Of a DNA stretch of 64,000 bases, positions 42,748 through 53,522 are shown piece after piece. Below the pieces are notes generated by a model. It saw only the letters and a list, made by a program, of their open reading frames with translations, was not told the DNA's origin and ran no database searches. A program made the translations under genes and the position numbers. The stretch is from Stenotrophomonas sp. 610A2 (GTDB lineage: Bacteria > Pseudomonadota > Gammaproteobacteria > Xanthomonadales > Xanthomonadaceae), in the NCBI RefSeq assembly GCF_030549615.1, contig NZ_CP130832.1, forward strand, positions 1,302,001 to 1,366,000. The letters run 5' to 3'. The first letter of the stretch is position 1. Every line of letters begins with the position of its first letter.

Positions 42748-43292
42748 CAGGAGAACCTCGCCAGGACTGCGTCCAGTTTGCCCTGCGCGGCGAGCAGCAC
42801 GTCACACAGCTCGCGCGCTGCGCCACGGCCACCTTCGGCACGGGTCTGCCAGTGCACGCGTTCGGCGATCCACGGATGCGCATCGGCCGGTGCCACCGCC
42901 AGGCCGACCGCGCACAGCGGCGCCAGATCGGGAAGGTCATCGCCCATGAAGGCGACCTGGTCCAGGCCGATCCCGTGCTGTTCGCACAGGGCACGCACGC
43001 TGGCCAGCTTGTCACCGACCGCGATCTGGGTGTCGATGCCCAGATCGGCGCCGCGGCGCTGCGCCGACAGGCTGTTGCGGGCGGTGATCAGCACCGGGTG
43101 GATGCCGTGCTGCTGCAGCAGCTTCAGGCCCAGCCCGTCCTGCACGTAATAGGCCTTGCTCTCGTTGCCCGCGTGGTCATAGAACAGCCGGCCGTCGGTC
43201 AGGGTGCCGTCCACGTCAAAGCAGGCCAGGCGGATGGCGCTGGCGGTGGCATGCAGATTGGCGGGGAAAAGATCGAGCGGCGAGTAGGGCAT
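42747..43292 (-). CDS. kdsC: 3-deoxy-D-manno-octulosonate 8-phosphate phosphatase
   Basis: 181 residues, a C0-type HAD phosphatase. Motif I is FDVDGTLTDG, motif II LITARNS, the lysine is in VGDKLASV, and motif III is FMGDDLPDLA. It makes Kdo for the LPS core from Kdo-8-phosphate, after kdsA (not here). The first ~18 residues precede the core and are poorly conserved. kdsD is 63 bp upstream. Confidence 0.95.
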   Translation of the reverse strand: MPYSPLDLFPANLHATASAIRLACFDVDGTLTDGRLFYDHAGNESKAYYVQDGLGLKLLQQHGIHPVLITARNSLSAQRRGADLGIDTQIAVGDKLASVRALCEQHGIGLDQVAFMGDDLPDLAPLCAVGLAVAPADAHPWIAERVHWQTRAEGGRGAARELCDVLLAAQGKLDAVLARFS

Positions 43293-43355
43293 GGGCAGGC
43301 AGTATCCGTTGCGGCAGGTCGGGTGTTTGGCCCGAGGTCGTTGATTGTGCGGGGT

Positions 43356-44357
43356 TTAGACCACTTTTGCCCGCAACAGGTCATGAATGTTCAGGGCGCC
43401 GACGGGGTGATTGTCGCCGTCGACCACGATCAAGCCATTGATCTTGTGGGTTTCCAGCAGCCGCGCGGCCTCGGCGGCGAGCTGGTCGGCGCCGATGGTG
43501 CGCGGGTTGCGGGTCATCACCTGGGCGATGCTGGCGGTGCGCACGTCCAGATCGGTATCCAGGGCGCGGCGCAGGTCGCCGTCGGTGAACAGACCGACCA
43601 GCTTGCCCTGGGCGTCGACCACGGCGGTCATGCCCAGCCGCTTGCGGCTCATTTCCATCAGTGCCTGGCTGAGGCTGGCATCGTCGCTGACGCTGGGCAG
43701 GTCGTCACCGCCGTGCATCACATCGGTGATGTGCAGCAGCAGACGCCGGCCGAGGCTGCCGGCCGGGTGTGAACGGGCGAAGTCGTCGGCGGTAAAGCCG
43801 CGCGCATCCAGCAAGGCCACGGCCAGCGCATCGCCCATCGCCAACGAGGCGGTGGTGCTGGAGGTCGGGGCCAGGGCCAGCGGGCAGGCCTCGTGGTCCA
43901 CGTTCACGTCCAGATGCACGTCGGCAGCCAATGCCAGGCTCGATTGCGGCTTGCCGGTCATGGAAATCAGTGGATTGCCCTGGCGCTTGAATACCGGCAG
44001 CAGGGTCAGTACTTCATCCGATTCACCCGAATAGGACAGCGCCAAAACCACGTCATCTTCGGTGATCATGCCCAGATCGCCGTGACCGGCCTCACCAGGG
44101 TGCACATAGAACGACGGCGTGCCGGTGGAGGCCAGGGTCGCGGCGATCTTGCGCGCGATATGCCCGGATTTGCCCATGCCGGTGGTGACCACGCGGCCGC
44201 GGGAAGCCAGTACCAGGCGGCAGGCGGCGGCGAATTCGGCGCCGATGCGACCGCCGACCCGGTCCAGCTCGTCGCGCTCGATCTCGAACACTCGGTGACC
44301 ACTGGCCACCAGATCGGCGTCGCGCAATGTATCCAGGGAAAGCGGGGAAGCAGCCAT
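43356..44357 (-). CDS. kdsD: Arabinose-5-phosphate isomerase KdsD
   Basis: 333 residues. An N-terminal SIS domain (about 40-170) has TGMGKSGHIARKIAATLAST and ALSYSGESDEVLTLLP. Two C-terminal CBS repeats follow (MTRNPRTIGADQLA, GLIVVDGDNHPVGALNIHD). It converts ribulose-5-phosphate to arabinose-5-phosphate, the first step of Kdo synthesis. It is the first gene of the minus-strand cluster and diverges from ibaG. Confidence 0.96.
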   Translation of the reverse strand: MAASPLSLDTLRDADLVASGHRVFEIERDELDRVGGRIGAEFAAACRLVLASRGRVVTTGMGKSGHIARKIAATLASTGTPSFYVHPGEAGHGDLGMITEDDVVLALSYSGESDEVLTLLPVFKRQGNPLISMTGKPQSSLALAADVHLDVNVDHEACPLALAPTSSTTASLAMGDALAVALLDARGFTADDFARSHPAGSLGRRLLLHITDVMHGGDDLPSVSDDASLSQALMEMSRKRLGMTAVVDAQGKLVGLFTDGDLRRALDTDLDVRTASIAQVMTRNPRTIGADQLAAEAARLLETHKINGLIVVDGDNHPVGALNIHDLLRAKVV

Positions 44358-44409
44358 ACGGATGCCACTCGGATAGTAGAATGGGGGTTCATTTTATTAG
44401 GAAAGCGCT

Positions 44410-44640
44410 TTGGACGCCGAGACCATCCGAAATCTGATCGAAGCCGGCCTGCCGGGCGCCCGCGCCGACGTGCACGGCGACGACGGGGTGCACTTCGAGG
44501 CCACGGTGATCTGCGAGGCATTCGCCGGCAAGATGCCGTTGGCGCGCCACCGCATGGTGTATGCGACGCTGGGCGACCTGATGGGCGGCGCAATCCACGC
44601 GCTCGCGCTGAAAACCGTCACTCCGGGTGAAGCCGGCTGA
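44410..44640 (+). CDS. ibaG: BolA/IbaG family protein
   Basis: 76 residues from a TTG with AGGAAAG 4 bases upstream; no ATG fits. A single BolA domain: ETIRNLIEAGLPGA, HFEATVICEAFAGKMPLARH and YATLGDLMGGAIHALALKT. IbaG proteins bind monothiol glutaredoxins and iron-sulfur clusters. As in E. coli (yrbA/ibaG-murA), it lies directly before murA. Confidence 0.92.
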   Translation: MDAETIRNLIEAGLPGARADVHGDDGVHFEATVICEAFAGKMPLARHRMVYATLGDLMGGAIHALALKTVTPGEAG

Positions 44641-46259
<1,619 letters not shown>

Positions 46260-46268
46260 CAGCAGCCT

Positions 46269-46291
46269 GTAGCGCCGAGCCATGCTCGGCA
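46269..46291 (+). repeat. GTAG palindrome (SMAG-like) after the EF-hand gene
   Basis: GTAG followed by CGCCGAGC and GCTCGGCA arms. One single unit, 10 bp after the stop codon. Confidence 0.75.
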
Positions 46292-46302
46292 GAAGCACTA
46301 CC

Positions 46303-46334
46303 GAGGCGCCCTAAAACGGGCGCCTCTTTTTTTT
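46303..46334 (+). terminator. Strong terminator of ibaG-murA-EF-hand operon
   Basis: GAGGCGCCC and GGGCGCCTC arms around TAAAAC, followed by eight T residues. Confidence 0.95.
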
Positions 46335-46524
46335 GTAGGAGCGGCGTAAGCCGCGAAGCTGACGATTCATCAGATCGTAGATTGGTGCTGTCTTGATAGT
46401 GCAGGCTTCGCGGCTTACGCCGCTCCCACAAAAAAGAGCGTGGGCCGACGGTTATCGGCAAGGCCCCTGCCGAGCATGGCTCGGCACTACCTGTTCCCTC
46501 CCTTTCGCGTAGCGAAGGGGAGGG
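46334..46524. repeat. REP doublet plus SMAG-like and CCCTCCC-type repeats
   Basis: A head-to-head pair of TGTAGGAGCGGCGTAAGC-type elements (46334-46360 and 46405-46430) is followed by an inverted GTAG palindrome (46468-46490). A CCCTCCCTTTCGC hairpin ends the gap (46496-46524). No gene. Confidence 0.85.
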
Positions 46525-46539
46525 TGGCGTACCTGGGGC

Positions 46540-47223
46540 TTACTGGATCGACTTGATGGTCAGGTCCAGTGCGTCCTGGCCATTCTCACGCTGCAGCAGG
46601 CGCGCCGGTACCGGCATGCCGGGGACGATCCAGGCGATCTGTTCCTTGTTGCCGTCCACGCGCGACACCTTGGTGGCTTCCTGCTGCTTGCCGCCGATGG
46701 TCATGTTTTCCTTGCCGATCACCCGATAGGTCATCGGCTTGATGCGGCCATCGTCGACCATGCGGTAGTTCAGCGGCTTGCCGTCGGCGACATCGCGGGC
46801 GATGGCCAGGTTGATCAGCAGTGCGTCCATGTCGCCGTTCTGCAGGCGGATCGGGCCGCTGCGATCGGGCTTCACGTCACCAGTCCAGGTGGCCTGGTTG
46901 CTGTTCCAGTCATAGCGCGCATCTACCTGCTTGCGCTTGATCAACACCACCGAACGGTCGTGGCTGCTGAGCGGACGCAGCTTGCCGCCGTGCTCGTCGA
47001 ACACGGTGGCCTGGCTCAGGTCGGCCATTGGATTCTTGATCTGCAGGCTGTAACGCCATTGGTTGTTACCGGCCGCGGCAACCGTCATCACACCGTTGGC
47101 CTGCATGCCCATGTAGCTGGCCTGGTAATTGGCGGTGAATGGCTCGATGGCCAATGCCGGCAAGCTGGCCGCGGCCAAGGTGGCGACGACGAGGAAACGC
47201 AGGGGGCTACGGGAAAGCTTCAT
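46540..47223 (-). CDS. Secreted DUF3108 protein, paralogue A
   Basis: 227 residues. Signal peptide with cleavage after LPALA. The mature part has FTANYQASYMGMQANGVMTV and later QIAWIVPGMPVPARLLQREN, typical of DUF3108, a beta-rich periplasmic domain of unknown function. It stands 2 bases after a second DUF3108 gene with the same closing pattern (LLQRENGQDALDL versus ILQRKDGQDEIDL), so the pair comes from duplication and is co-transcribed. Confidence 0.88.
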   Translation of the reverse strand: MKLSRSPLRFLVVATLAAASLPALAIEPFTANYQASYMGMQANGVMTVAAAGNNQWRYSLQIKNPMADLSQATVFDEHGGKLRPLSSHDRSVVLIKRKQVDARYDWNSNQATWTGDVKPDRSGPIRLQNGDMDALLINLAIARDVADGKPLNYRMVDDGRIKPMTYRVIGKENMTIGGKQQEATKVSRVDGNKEQIAWIVPGMPVPARLLQRENGQDALDLTIKSIQ

Positions 47224-47225
47224 GC

Positions 47226-48014
47226 TCAGGCTCCTTGGTATTCGATCAGGCGCAGGTCGATCTCATCCTGGCCATCTTTGCGTTGCAGGATGCGCACCGG
47301 CGTGGGTACGCCGTTGGCAATCCAGAGGATGGTTTCATCATTGCCGCCATTGGTGCGGTACACCCGCAAGGCGTCATAGCTGAGATCACCCACCTGCACG
47401 TTTTCGGTGGTGTCGGCGGCCCGGTACTCGTATTGACGGACCCGGCCGACATCGACATAGCGGTACTGCAATGCCTGGCCAGGGCGCGCATCGCGCATCA
47501 GCGACAGGTTCAACACCAGCGCACTCTGGTCGCCGCGCTGCAGTGGAATGGGGCGCTGTCGGTCTTCCTTCAGGTCACCCTGCCACTGCGCGGTACCGGC
47601 CTGCCAGTTATAGACGCCGGTGACTTTCTTGCTCATGAACAGGGCTTTCTTGACCGTGCTCTGGCTCAACGGCGTGTAAACGGCGCCCTCGTTGTTGAAG
47701 ACATTGCTCTGCTCGATGTTCAGGCCGAGCACGCTGGCAAAGCCGCGCTTGCCGCGCACCGCCAAGTCCACCCGCCACTGGCTGTCGCTGTTGTGGACCA
47801 CGCGCATGGTGGCATCGCCGGCCTCCTTGCCCTTGTAGAAGGCCTGGTAAGTAGCGACGAAAGGCTCCAAGGCCGGCGGGGTCCATTCCAGTGCCGGCAA
47901 TGCCGGTGCAACCGGGGCCTGCGCAGGCGCGGGTGCCGGCGTTTCCTGGGCGTGGCTGACGGCCGATACCAGCAAAGCGGTCAAAACCATTGGTTTGAAA
48001 AGCGCTATGGCCAT
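47226..48014 (-). CDS. Secreted DUF3108 protein, paralogue B
   Basis: 262 residues from the ATG at 48014, giving a signal peptide (MVLTALLVSAVSHAQ core), then a Pro/Ala-rich spacer (TPAPAPAQAPVAPALPA). The DUF3108 domain begins EPFVATYQAFYKGKEAGDA and ends VPTPVRILQRKDGQDEIDL. Function unknown; probably periplasmic. Start choice is uncertain because no clear ribosome site is visible; a GTG at 48056 is in frame. Confidence 0.85.
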   Translation of the reverse strand: MAIALFKPMVLTALLVSAVSHAQETPAPAPAQAPVAPALPALEWTPPALEPFVATYQAFYKGKEAGDATMRVVHNSDSQWRVDLAVRGKRGFASVLGLNIEQSNVFNNEGAVYTPLSQSTVKKALFMSKKVTGVYNWQAGTAQWQGDLKEDRQRPIPLQRGDQSALVLNLSLMRDARPGQALQYRYVDVGRVRQYEYRAADTTENVQVGDLSYDALRVYRTNGGNDETILWIANGVPTPVRILQRKDGQDEIDLRLIEYQGA

Positions 48015-48076
48015 GCGAGGAAGAGGGCAGGAGAGAGGGAGATCATGCCAAACCACACATCAGCAGCATGTGCGGA

Positions 48077-48736
48077 TCAGCGGCGGAGGGTTCCGGCGGA
48101 ATCTAGGCGCAATGGACTAAACAGGGACTGACCGTCGCATTGAACCACGCCGTCCTGTTCAGCCACGCGGCCGGCGACCAATAGCTGAACGCTGGCCAGC
48201 AGCAGCGGGTGCTCCACCGCCAGCACGCGTTTGGCCAGGGTTTCGGCGCTGTCGTTGGCCAGTACGGGCACCCGTGCCTGCGCGATCACCGCGCCAGCAT
48301 CCAGTTCCGGCACCACGAAATGCACGCTGGCACCGTGCTCGGTGTGGCCGCCGGCAATGGCCTGGGCATGGGTATGCAGCCCTTTGTGCAGTGGCAGCAG
48401 TGAGGGGTGGATGTTGATCAGGCGGCCACTGAAGCGCTGCACGAAGTTGGCGCCCAGGATGCGCATGTAGCCGGCGCAGATGATCCAGTCCGGCTGGCTT
48501 GCAGCCAGCGCATCAGCCAATGCACTGTCGAAAGCCTCGCGGTCGGCGAAATCCTTGGGGGAGCGTGCCCAGCGCTGCGCGGGCGGCACTTTTGCCAGCG
48601 CGACAGCTTCTGGCTTGTCGGAGAACACGCCGACAATCTGCGCATCCAGCTGGCCTGCGGCAATTGCATCAAGCAGGCACTGCAGGTTGCTACCACGCCC
48701 GGAGGCAAGCACGGCTAGGCGTGGCGAGGCACTCAT
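48077..48736 (-). CDS. purN: Phosphoribosylglycinamide formyltransferase
   Basis: 219 residues. Uses 10-formyl-THF to formylate GAR in purine synthesis. The N-terminal phosphate loop is LASGRGSNLQCLL; the active site is His in INIHPSLLPL and Asp in VHFVVPELDAG. The start at 48736 overlaps the DUF2238 gene by 4 bases; the open frame further upstream (to 49096) is inside that gene. Third gene of purM-DUF2238-purN. Confidence 0.96.
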   Translation of the reverse strand: MSASPRLAVLASGRGSNLQCLLDAIAAGQLDAQIVGVFSDKPEAVALAKVPPAQRWARSPKDFADREAFDSALADALAASQPDWIICAGYMRILGANFVQRFSGRLINIHPSLLPLHKGLHTHAQAIAGGHTEHGASVHFVVPELDAGAVIAQARVPVLANDSAETLAKRVLAVEHPLLLASVQLLVAGRVAEQDGVVQCDGQSLFSPLRLDSAGTLRR

Positions 48737-49341
48737 GCGCGGGATTTCCGCAGCAGCGGCCACAGCGCAAGACTGCCCAGCGTGGCCAGCAGCATGTCGG
48801 CATGTGCGTCCCAGATGTCGCCCTGCTGGCCGTTGTAGGCCTCGGCAGCTTCCGGTGACAGCGCAAGCGCGATGCCCCATTCCAACCATTCGTAGGCCAG
48901 GCTGGTGCACATGATGGTCATCACCGCCAAGGTGAAGGCCTGGCCAACGCGTAGCGCCGGCCAGGTGCGGCGGGCCAATTGGGTCAGCGCCGGGGTGAAG
49001 CAGATGCCGTACAGCAGGTGGATCAGCCGATCGAAATGATTGCGCTCCCAGCCGAACGCGGCATTCGGCGACCAGCCGAACAATGCCTGCGCCCATTGGT
49101 CATATGGGATGTTGGAGTACAGCCAACGGGCGCCAATGCAGTGCAGGATGATGAAGCCGCAGATGGCCGCGAACGCGCCGCTACCCAAGGGCCAGCGGCG
49201 GTCCACCCACCACAGCGCGAGCAGGCCGAGCACGGTCAGCGAGCTGTGCAGGGCCTGTTCGACAGGCCATAGCGGTTTGATCCAGGTGAGCGCGAATACA
49301 ACAAGCACGCCGATGAAGGCGGCCTTCTTGGCGGCTGTCAT
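48733..49341 (-). CDS. DUF2238 (YjdF-like) membrane protein
   Basis: 202 residues with about six hydrophobic segments. The conserved parts are WERNHFDRLIHLLYG and SLAYEWLEWGIAL, with several charged residues in the membrane region, and QQGDIWDAHADMLLATLG near the end. Function unknown. It starts 12 bases after purM and overlaps purN, so it sits inside a purine operon with no evident link to it. Confidence 0.9.
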   Translation of the reverse strand: MTAAKKAAFIGVLVVFALTWIKPLWPVEQALHSSLTVLGLLALWWVDRRWPLGSGAFAAICGFIILHCIGARWLYSNIPYDQWAQALFGWSPNAAFGWERNHFDRLIHLLYGICFTPALTQLARRTWPALRVGQAFTLAVMTIMCTSLAYEWLEWGIALALSPEAAEAYNGQQGDIWDAHADMLLATLGSLALWPLLRKSRA

Positions 49342-49353
49342 GTAGGCGTTGGC

Positions 49354-50424
49354 TCAGCCGATGTGGACGCGTTCAGCGCCGTTTTCAGCCACCACTTCAC
49401 CAATCTGCCAATGCGCCAGCTCCAGGGTGTCCAGCGTGGCATTGATGGCGGCAACCTGGTCGGCCGGCACCAGCAGCACGAAGCCGATACCGCAGTTGAA
49501 GGTGCGCCACATTTCGCTGTCAGCCACATTGCCTTCGCGCTGCAGCCACTGGAATACCGGCGGCAGGGTCCAGCTGCTGGCGTCGATGTTCAGGCCCAGG
49601 CCTTCCGGCACCACGCGGATGATGTTCTCGGTCAGGCCGCCGCCGGTGACGTGGGCCATGCCGTGCACGGCTGCGCCATGGGTCTTGAGCAGCGACAGGA
49701 TCGGCTTGACGTACAGGCGGGTCGGCGCCATCAGCGCATCGACCAGCTTGACGCCGTCTTCCAGCACCAGCTCGGCCGGGCTGCCGGCGCGCTCATAGAT
49801 GCGGCGGACCAGCGAGTAGCCGTTGGAGTGGGGACCGGAGGAGGCAATGCCGATCAGCACGTCGCCGAGGGCAACGGCCGAGCCGTCCTTGAGTTCGCTC
49901 TTCTCGACGCCGGCGACGGTGAAGCCGGCCAGGTCGTACTCGCCCGGGGCGTACATGTCGGGCATTTCGGCGGTTTCGCCGCCGATCAGCGCGCAACCGG
50001 CCTCGGTGCAGCCATTGGCGATGCCGCCGACCACGGCCGCGGCGGTGTCGATGTCGAGCTTGCCGGTGGCGAAATAATCCAGGAAGAACAGCGGTTCAGC
50101 ACCCTGCACGAGCACGTCGTTGACGCACATGGCGACCAGATCGATGCCGATGGTGTCGTGGCGGCCGAGCTGTTGTGCCAGCTTCAGCTTGGTGCCGACG
50201 CCGTCGGTACCGGAGACCAATACCGGCTCGCGGTACTTGTTGGAGAGGTCGAACAGGGCGCCAAAGCCACCCAGTCCGCCCATCACCTCCGGGCGGAAGC
50301 TGCGCTTTACCAGCGGCTTGATGCGCTCGACCAGTTCGTTGCCCGCGTCGATGTCGACACCGGCGTCACGGTAGGTCAGGGGGGAGTTGGCAGAGGTCGA
50401 GGGGCTGGTCACTGGCGGCTGCAC
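49354..50424 (-). CDS. purM: Phosphoribosylformylglycinamidine cyclo-ligase
   Basis: 356 residues from GTG (another GTG at 50412). AIR synthetase signatures: [58 protein letters not shown] and [11 protein letters not shown]. It closes the imidazole ring of purines with ATP. Heads the purM-DUF2238-purN operon and diverges from the DUF2066 gene, 85 bp between starts. Confidence 0.97.
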   Translation of the reverse strand: MQPPVTSPSTSANSPLTYRDAGVDIDAGNELVERIKPLVKRSFRPEVMGGLGGFGALFDLSNKYREPVLVSGTDGVGTKLKLAQQLGRHDTIGIDLVAMCVNDVLVQGAEPLFFLDYFATGKLDIDTAAAVVGGIANGCTEAGCALIGGETAEMPDMYAPGEYDLAGFTVAGVEKSELKDGSAVALGDVLIGIASSGPHSNGYSLVRRIYERAGSPAELVLEDGVKLVDALMAPTRLYVKPILSLLKTHGAAVHGMAHVTGGGLTENIIRVVPEGLGLNIDASSWTLPPVFQWLQREGNVADSEMWRTFNCGIGFVLLVPADQVAAINATLDTLELAHWQIGEVVAENGAERVHIG

Positions 50425-50509
50425 TGGCGGGGTGAACGGTCGATTTTAACAGGCCACGTTGGCGTGAAGGCCCCATTCGGGCAACAATTCCCTCCGGAAT
50501 CGTCGAGCA

Positions 50510-51643
50510 ATGGAAATTTCAATGCGCCGCAGCCTGGTCACAATCCTGTTTCTGGCGCTCTGCCTGCCAATTTCGTTGGTGCAGGCACAGTCGTCCGGCA
50601 TGCGTACCGAAGGGGACGTAGCCGGCGCCCGCAGTGCCTATGAGGCCGAGGTGCCGGTCAACAGCCAAAGCGAGGCCGATCGCAACGGCGGGCTGGCGCG
50701 TGCGCTGGGCGCGGTGCTGGCCAAGCTGTCCGGCGACCGCAGCGCGCTGGCGCGGCCGGGCGTGGCGCAGGCGCTGCGCAGCGCAAAAGACATGGTCGAG
50801 GGCTACGACTACCGCCAGGACCAGAGCGTGAGCGCCAGTGGCGCGCCGAGCTTCCGCACCATGTTGGTGGCGCGCTTCCGCCAGGATGATGTCGACGGGC
50901 TGGTCGCCGCGCTGGGCTTGCCGGTGTGGCCGCAGCCGCGCCCGAAGCCGGTGGTCTGGCTGGCCATCGATGATGGCAGTGGCCCGCGCCTGGTCGGTGT
51001 GCCGCAGTCCAATGCGGCGCGGCCGCTGCTGGACCGCGCGGTCGAGCGCGGCTTCAAGCTCGGGCTGCCTGCAGGTGGCGCGGCTGAACAAGCCCTGGTG
51101 GGCGCGATCTGGCGCCAGGACACCGCCGCGGTTGCGCGGGCCTCGGCACGTTATTCGCCGCCGATGCAGCTGGTGGGCAAGCTGTACCGCGGCAAGGGCG
51201 GTGGTTGGGTCGCAGATTGGGTGTTCGTCGACAACGGCCGTGAGCTGTCCAAATGGACGACGACCGACGGCGATGCGCGGCGGGCGATGATTGGTGGTGC
51301 CGATGGTGCCGCCGATGCGCTGGTACGTCGCTATGCCAAGGCCCCGGTGGGCGGCGCGGCAGGTGTTTACCGGATCGTGGTCAGTGGCATCCGCAGTGCG
51401 GACGACTACCTGCGCCTTGCGGCCACCTTGCAGCGAGTGGCGGTGGTCAAGTCGATCGTGCCGATCCAGGCCTCGGGCGACCGCCTGGAGCTGGATGTCG
51501 AGCTGATGAGCGGCCTGCCGGGCTTCAACCGCATGCTGGGCAGCGACGCTGCGCTGCAGCCGGTGGGTGCGGTAGCTGACGATGATGCCGATGCCGGTAC
51601 CGAACAGAACACCAGTCGCCGCGCGGAGTACCGCATTCGATGA
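50510..51643 (+). CDS. Secreted DUF2066 protein
   Basis: 377 residues. Signal peptide ending LVQAQ. The DUF2066 region has YEAEVPVNSQSEADRNGGLA and a run of small residues around VLAKLSGDRSAL. The function is unknown. Conserved order DUF2066-perM-hda next to purM is seen across gammaproteobacteria, including Pseudomonas. The ATG at 50522 (MRRSLVT) is an alternative start with GGAA upstream. Overlaps perM by 4 bases. Confidence 0.88.
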   Translation: MEISMRRSLVTILFLALCLPISLVQAQSSGMRTEGDVAGARSAYEAEVPVNSQSEADRNGGLARALGAVLAKLSGDRSALARPGVAQALRSAKDMVEGYDYRQDQSVSASGAPSFRTMLVARFRQDDVDGLVAALGLPVWPQPRPKPVVWLAIDDGSGPRLVGVPQSNAARPLLDRAVERGFKLGLPAGGAAEQALVGAIWRQDTAAVARASARYSPPMQLVGKLYRGKGGGWVADWVFVDNGRELSKWTTTDGDARRAMIGGADGAADALVRRYAKAPVGGAAGVYRIVVSGIRSADDYLRLAATLQRVAVVKSIVPIQASGDRLELDVELMSGLPGFNRMLGSDAALQPVGAVADDDADAGTEQNTSRRAEYRIR

Positions 51644-52815
51644 GTACCGACACAGCGGAAATGGAAATCGCGCTGTTCCTGCGCCGTGTCAAATGGGTGG
51701 TTTTGACTGCTTTTGGACTGTGGGTGATGTGGTTGTTGGCACCGGTGCTGACCCCGTTCGTGGTCGCGCTGATGCTGGCCTGGCTGGGCGATCCGCTGGT
51801 GGACCGGCTGGAGGCCCGTGGTCGTTCGCGCAACACCGCGGTGGTGCTGGTGTTCGTGTTGATGATCCTGTTGCTGGCCTTGGCGCTGCTGATCCTGGTG
51901 CCCTTGATCCAGCGCCAGATCATCACCTTGATCGCTGCCTTGCCGCAGGGGCAGGACTGGCTGATGAGCACGGCGATCCCGTGGCTGGAGCAGAAAACCG
52001 GGTTGGAAATCATGGCCTGGCTGGATCCGGGGCGTTTGTTCGAGTGGGTGCGCAGCCATTGGCAGCAGGCCGGTGGCGTCGCCACCACCTTCTTCGGCTA
52101 CGTGTCGCGCTCGGGCTTTGCGATGGTGGCCTGGGTGATCAACCTGGCCTTGCTGCCGATCCTGGCCTATTACTTCCTGCGCGACTGGGACAAGCTGGTC
52201 GAGCGGGTTGCATCGATGATCCCGCGCAACCATATCGAGGTGGTGTCGCGTCTGGCGCGTGAATCCAACGACGTGCTGGGTGCCTTCATCCGCGGCCAGA
52301 TCGTGGTGATGATTGCGCTTGGCATCGTCTACGCAGCGGGCCTCAGCCTGGTTGGCCTGAATCTGGGGCTGTTGATCGGCCTGGTCGCTGGCTTGATCAG
52401 CTTCATTCCTTACCTGGGGGCAACCACCGGCGTGGTGATGGCGGTGCTGGCCGCACTGGTGCAATCGCAGGGCTTTGACCTGCAGTTGCTGGTGTTGGTT
52501 GGTGTGGTCTTCACCGTTGGCCAGCTGCTGGAAAGCTATGTGCTGACGCCGCGCATCGTCGGTGACAAAATTGGCCTGCATCCGGTTGCGGTGATTTTCG
52601 CGGTTATGGCAGGTGGCCAGTTGTTTGGCTTCCTGGGAATGCTGCTGGCCCTGCCAGCGGCGGCGGTGATCAACGTCCTGTTGCGTTATGCGCACCAGCG
52701 TTATCGCCAAAGTGAGTTGTATGCCGGCCACGGGCCGACGATTGTGTTGGATCCGCGCAGCCTTGATGTGTCGGCGGACCTGAGCATCGTGTCGAAGGAT
52801 GTAGAACCTAAGTGA
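51640..52815 (+). CDS. perM: PerM/AI-2E family membrane transporter
   Basis: 391 residues, eight hydrophobic segments. The family signature FIPYLGATTGVV and the loop LNLALLPILAYYFLRDWDKL are clear. Members include AI-2 exporter TqsA and PerM; some act as sodium/proton antiporters. The substrate here is unknown. It is coupled to DUF2066 upstream and hda downstream, both by 4-base overlaps. Confidence 0.9.
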   Translation: MSTDTAEMEIALFLRRVKWVVLTAFGLWVMWLLAPVLTPFVVALMLAWLGDPLVDRLEARGRSRNTAVVLVFVLMILLLALALLILVPLIQRQIITLIAALPQGQDWLMSTAIPWLEQKTGLEIMAWLDPGRLFEWVRSHWQQAGGVATTFFGYVSRSGFAMVAWVINLALLPILAYYFLRDWDKLVERVASMIPRNHIEVVSRLARESNDVLGAFIRGQIVVMIALGIVYAAGLSLVGLNLGLLIGLVAGLISFIPYLGATTGVVMAVLAALVQSQGFDLQLLVLVGVVFTVGQLLESYVLTPRIVGDKIGLHPVAVIFAVMAGGQLFGFLGMLLALPAAAVINVLLRYAHQRYRQSELYAGHGPTIVLDPRSLDVSADLSIVSKDVEPK

Positions 52816-53513
52816 GTGTGCCGCAGTTACCGCTGGCCTTGCGTTACCCGCCAGACCAGCGCTTTGAAACCTTCATCGGTGCGCCCGACGGCGCGCTGGC
52901 GCAGTTGCGCGCCGTCGCCAATGGTGACAGCCAGGATTGGATCTATCTGGTTGGCGCTGGTGCTACCGGCAAGACGCATCTGGCCCTGGCAACCTGCGCC
53001 GCTGCACTGCAGGCCGGGCGCCGCCCTGCATACCTGCCACTGCAGGCAGCGGGGACGCGCCTGCAGGATGCATTGGAAGCGCTGGAAGGGCACGACGTGC
53101 TGGCGCTGGACGGGCTGGAATATGTTGCTGGCCGACGCGAGCAGGAGGTGACCCTGTTCGAGTTCCACAACCGCGCGCGCGCTGCCGACGTGACCGTGAT
53201 CTATACCTCGCGCCTGCCGCCCGATGGCTTGGGACTGGTACTGCCAGATCTGCGCTCACGGCTGTCGCAGTGCAGCCGCATCACCCTGGAGCCGTTGGAT
53301 GCCGAAGGCCGTGGCGCGGTGCTGCGTGAGCGTTCGGTGCGGCGCGGATTGGTGATGGACGAAGCAACGCTGGACTGGTTGCTGACCCGCACCGGGCGCG
53401 ACCTGAGCGGGCTGGTGAGCTTGTTGGAACGGCTGGACCGCGAATCGCTTGCAGCAAAGAAGCGGATCACCATGCCGTTCCTGAAGCGGGTGCTGGAGAA
53501 TGGGCCGGGTTGA
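52812..53513 (+). CDS. hda: DnaA regulatory inactivator Hda
   Basis: 233 residues from GTG within the perM stop. A DnaA-like AAA+ domain: N-terminal clamp-binding motif QLPLAL (residues 5-10), Walker A GAGATGKT (48-55) and Walker B DVLALDGLEYVAG. C-terminal helical lid with LTRTGRDLSGLVSLLERLD. With the sliding clamp it stimulates ATP hydrolysis by DnaA, limiting re-initiation. Its position after perM is conserved. Confidence 0.94.
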   Translation: MSVPQLPLALRYPPDQRFETFIGAPDGALAQLRAVANGDSQDWIYLVGAGATGKTHLALATCAAALQAGRRPAYLPLQAAGTRLQDALEALEGHDVLALDGLEYVAGRREQEVTLFEFHNRARAADVTVIYTSRLPPDGLGLVLPDLRSRLSQCSRITLEPLDAEGRGAVLRERSVRRGLVMDEATLDWLLTRTGRDLSGLVSLLERLDRESLAAKKRITMPFLKRVLENGPG

Positions 53514-53522
53514 GGGCTGTTT

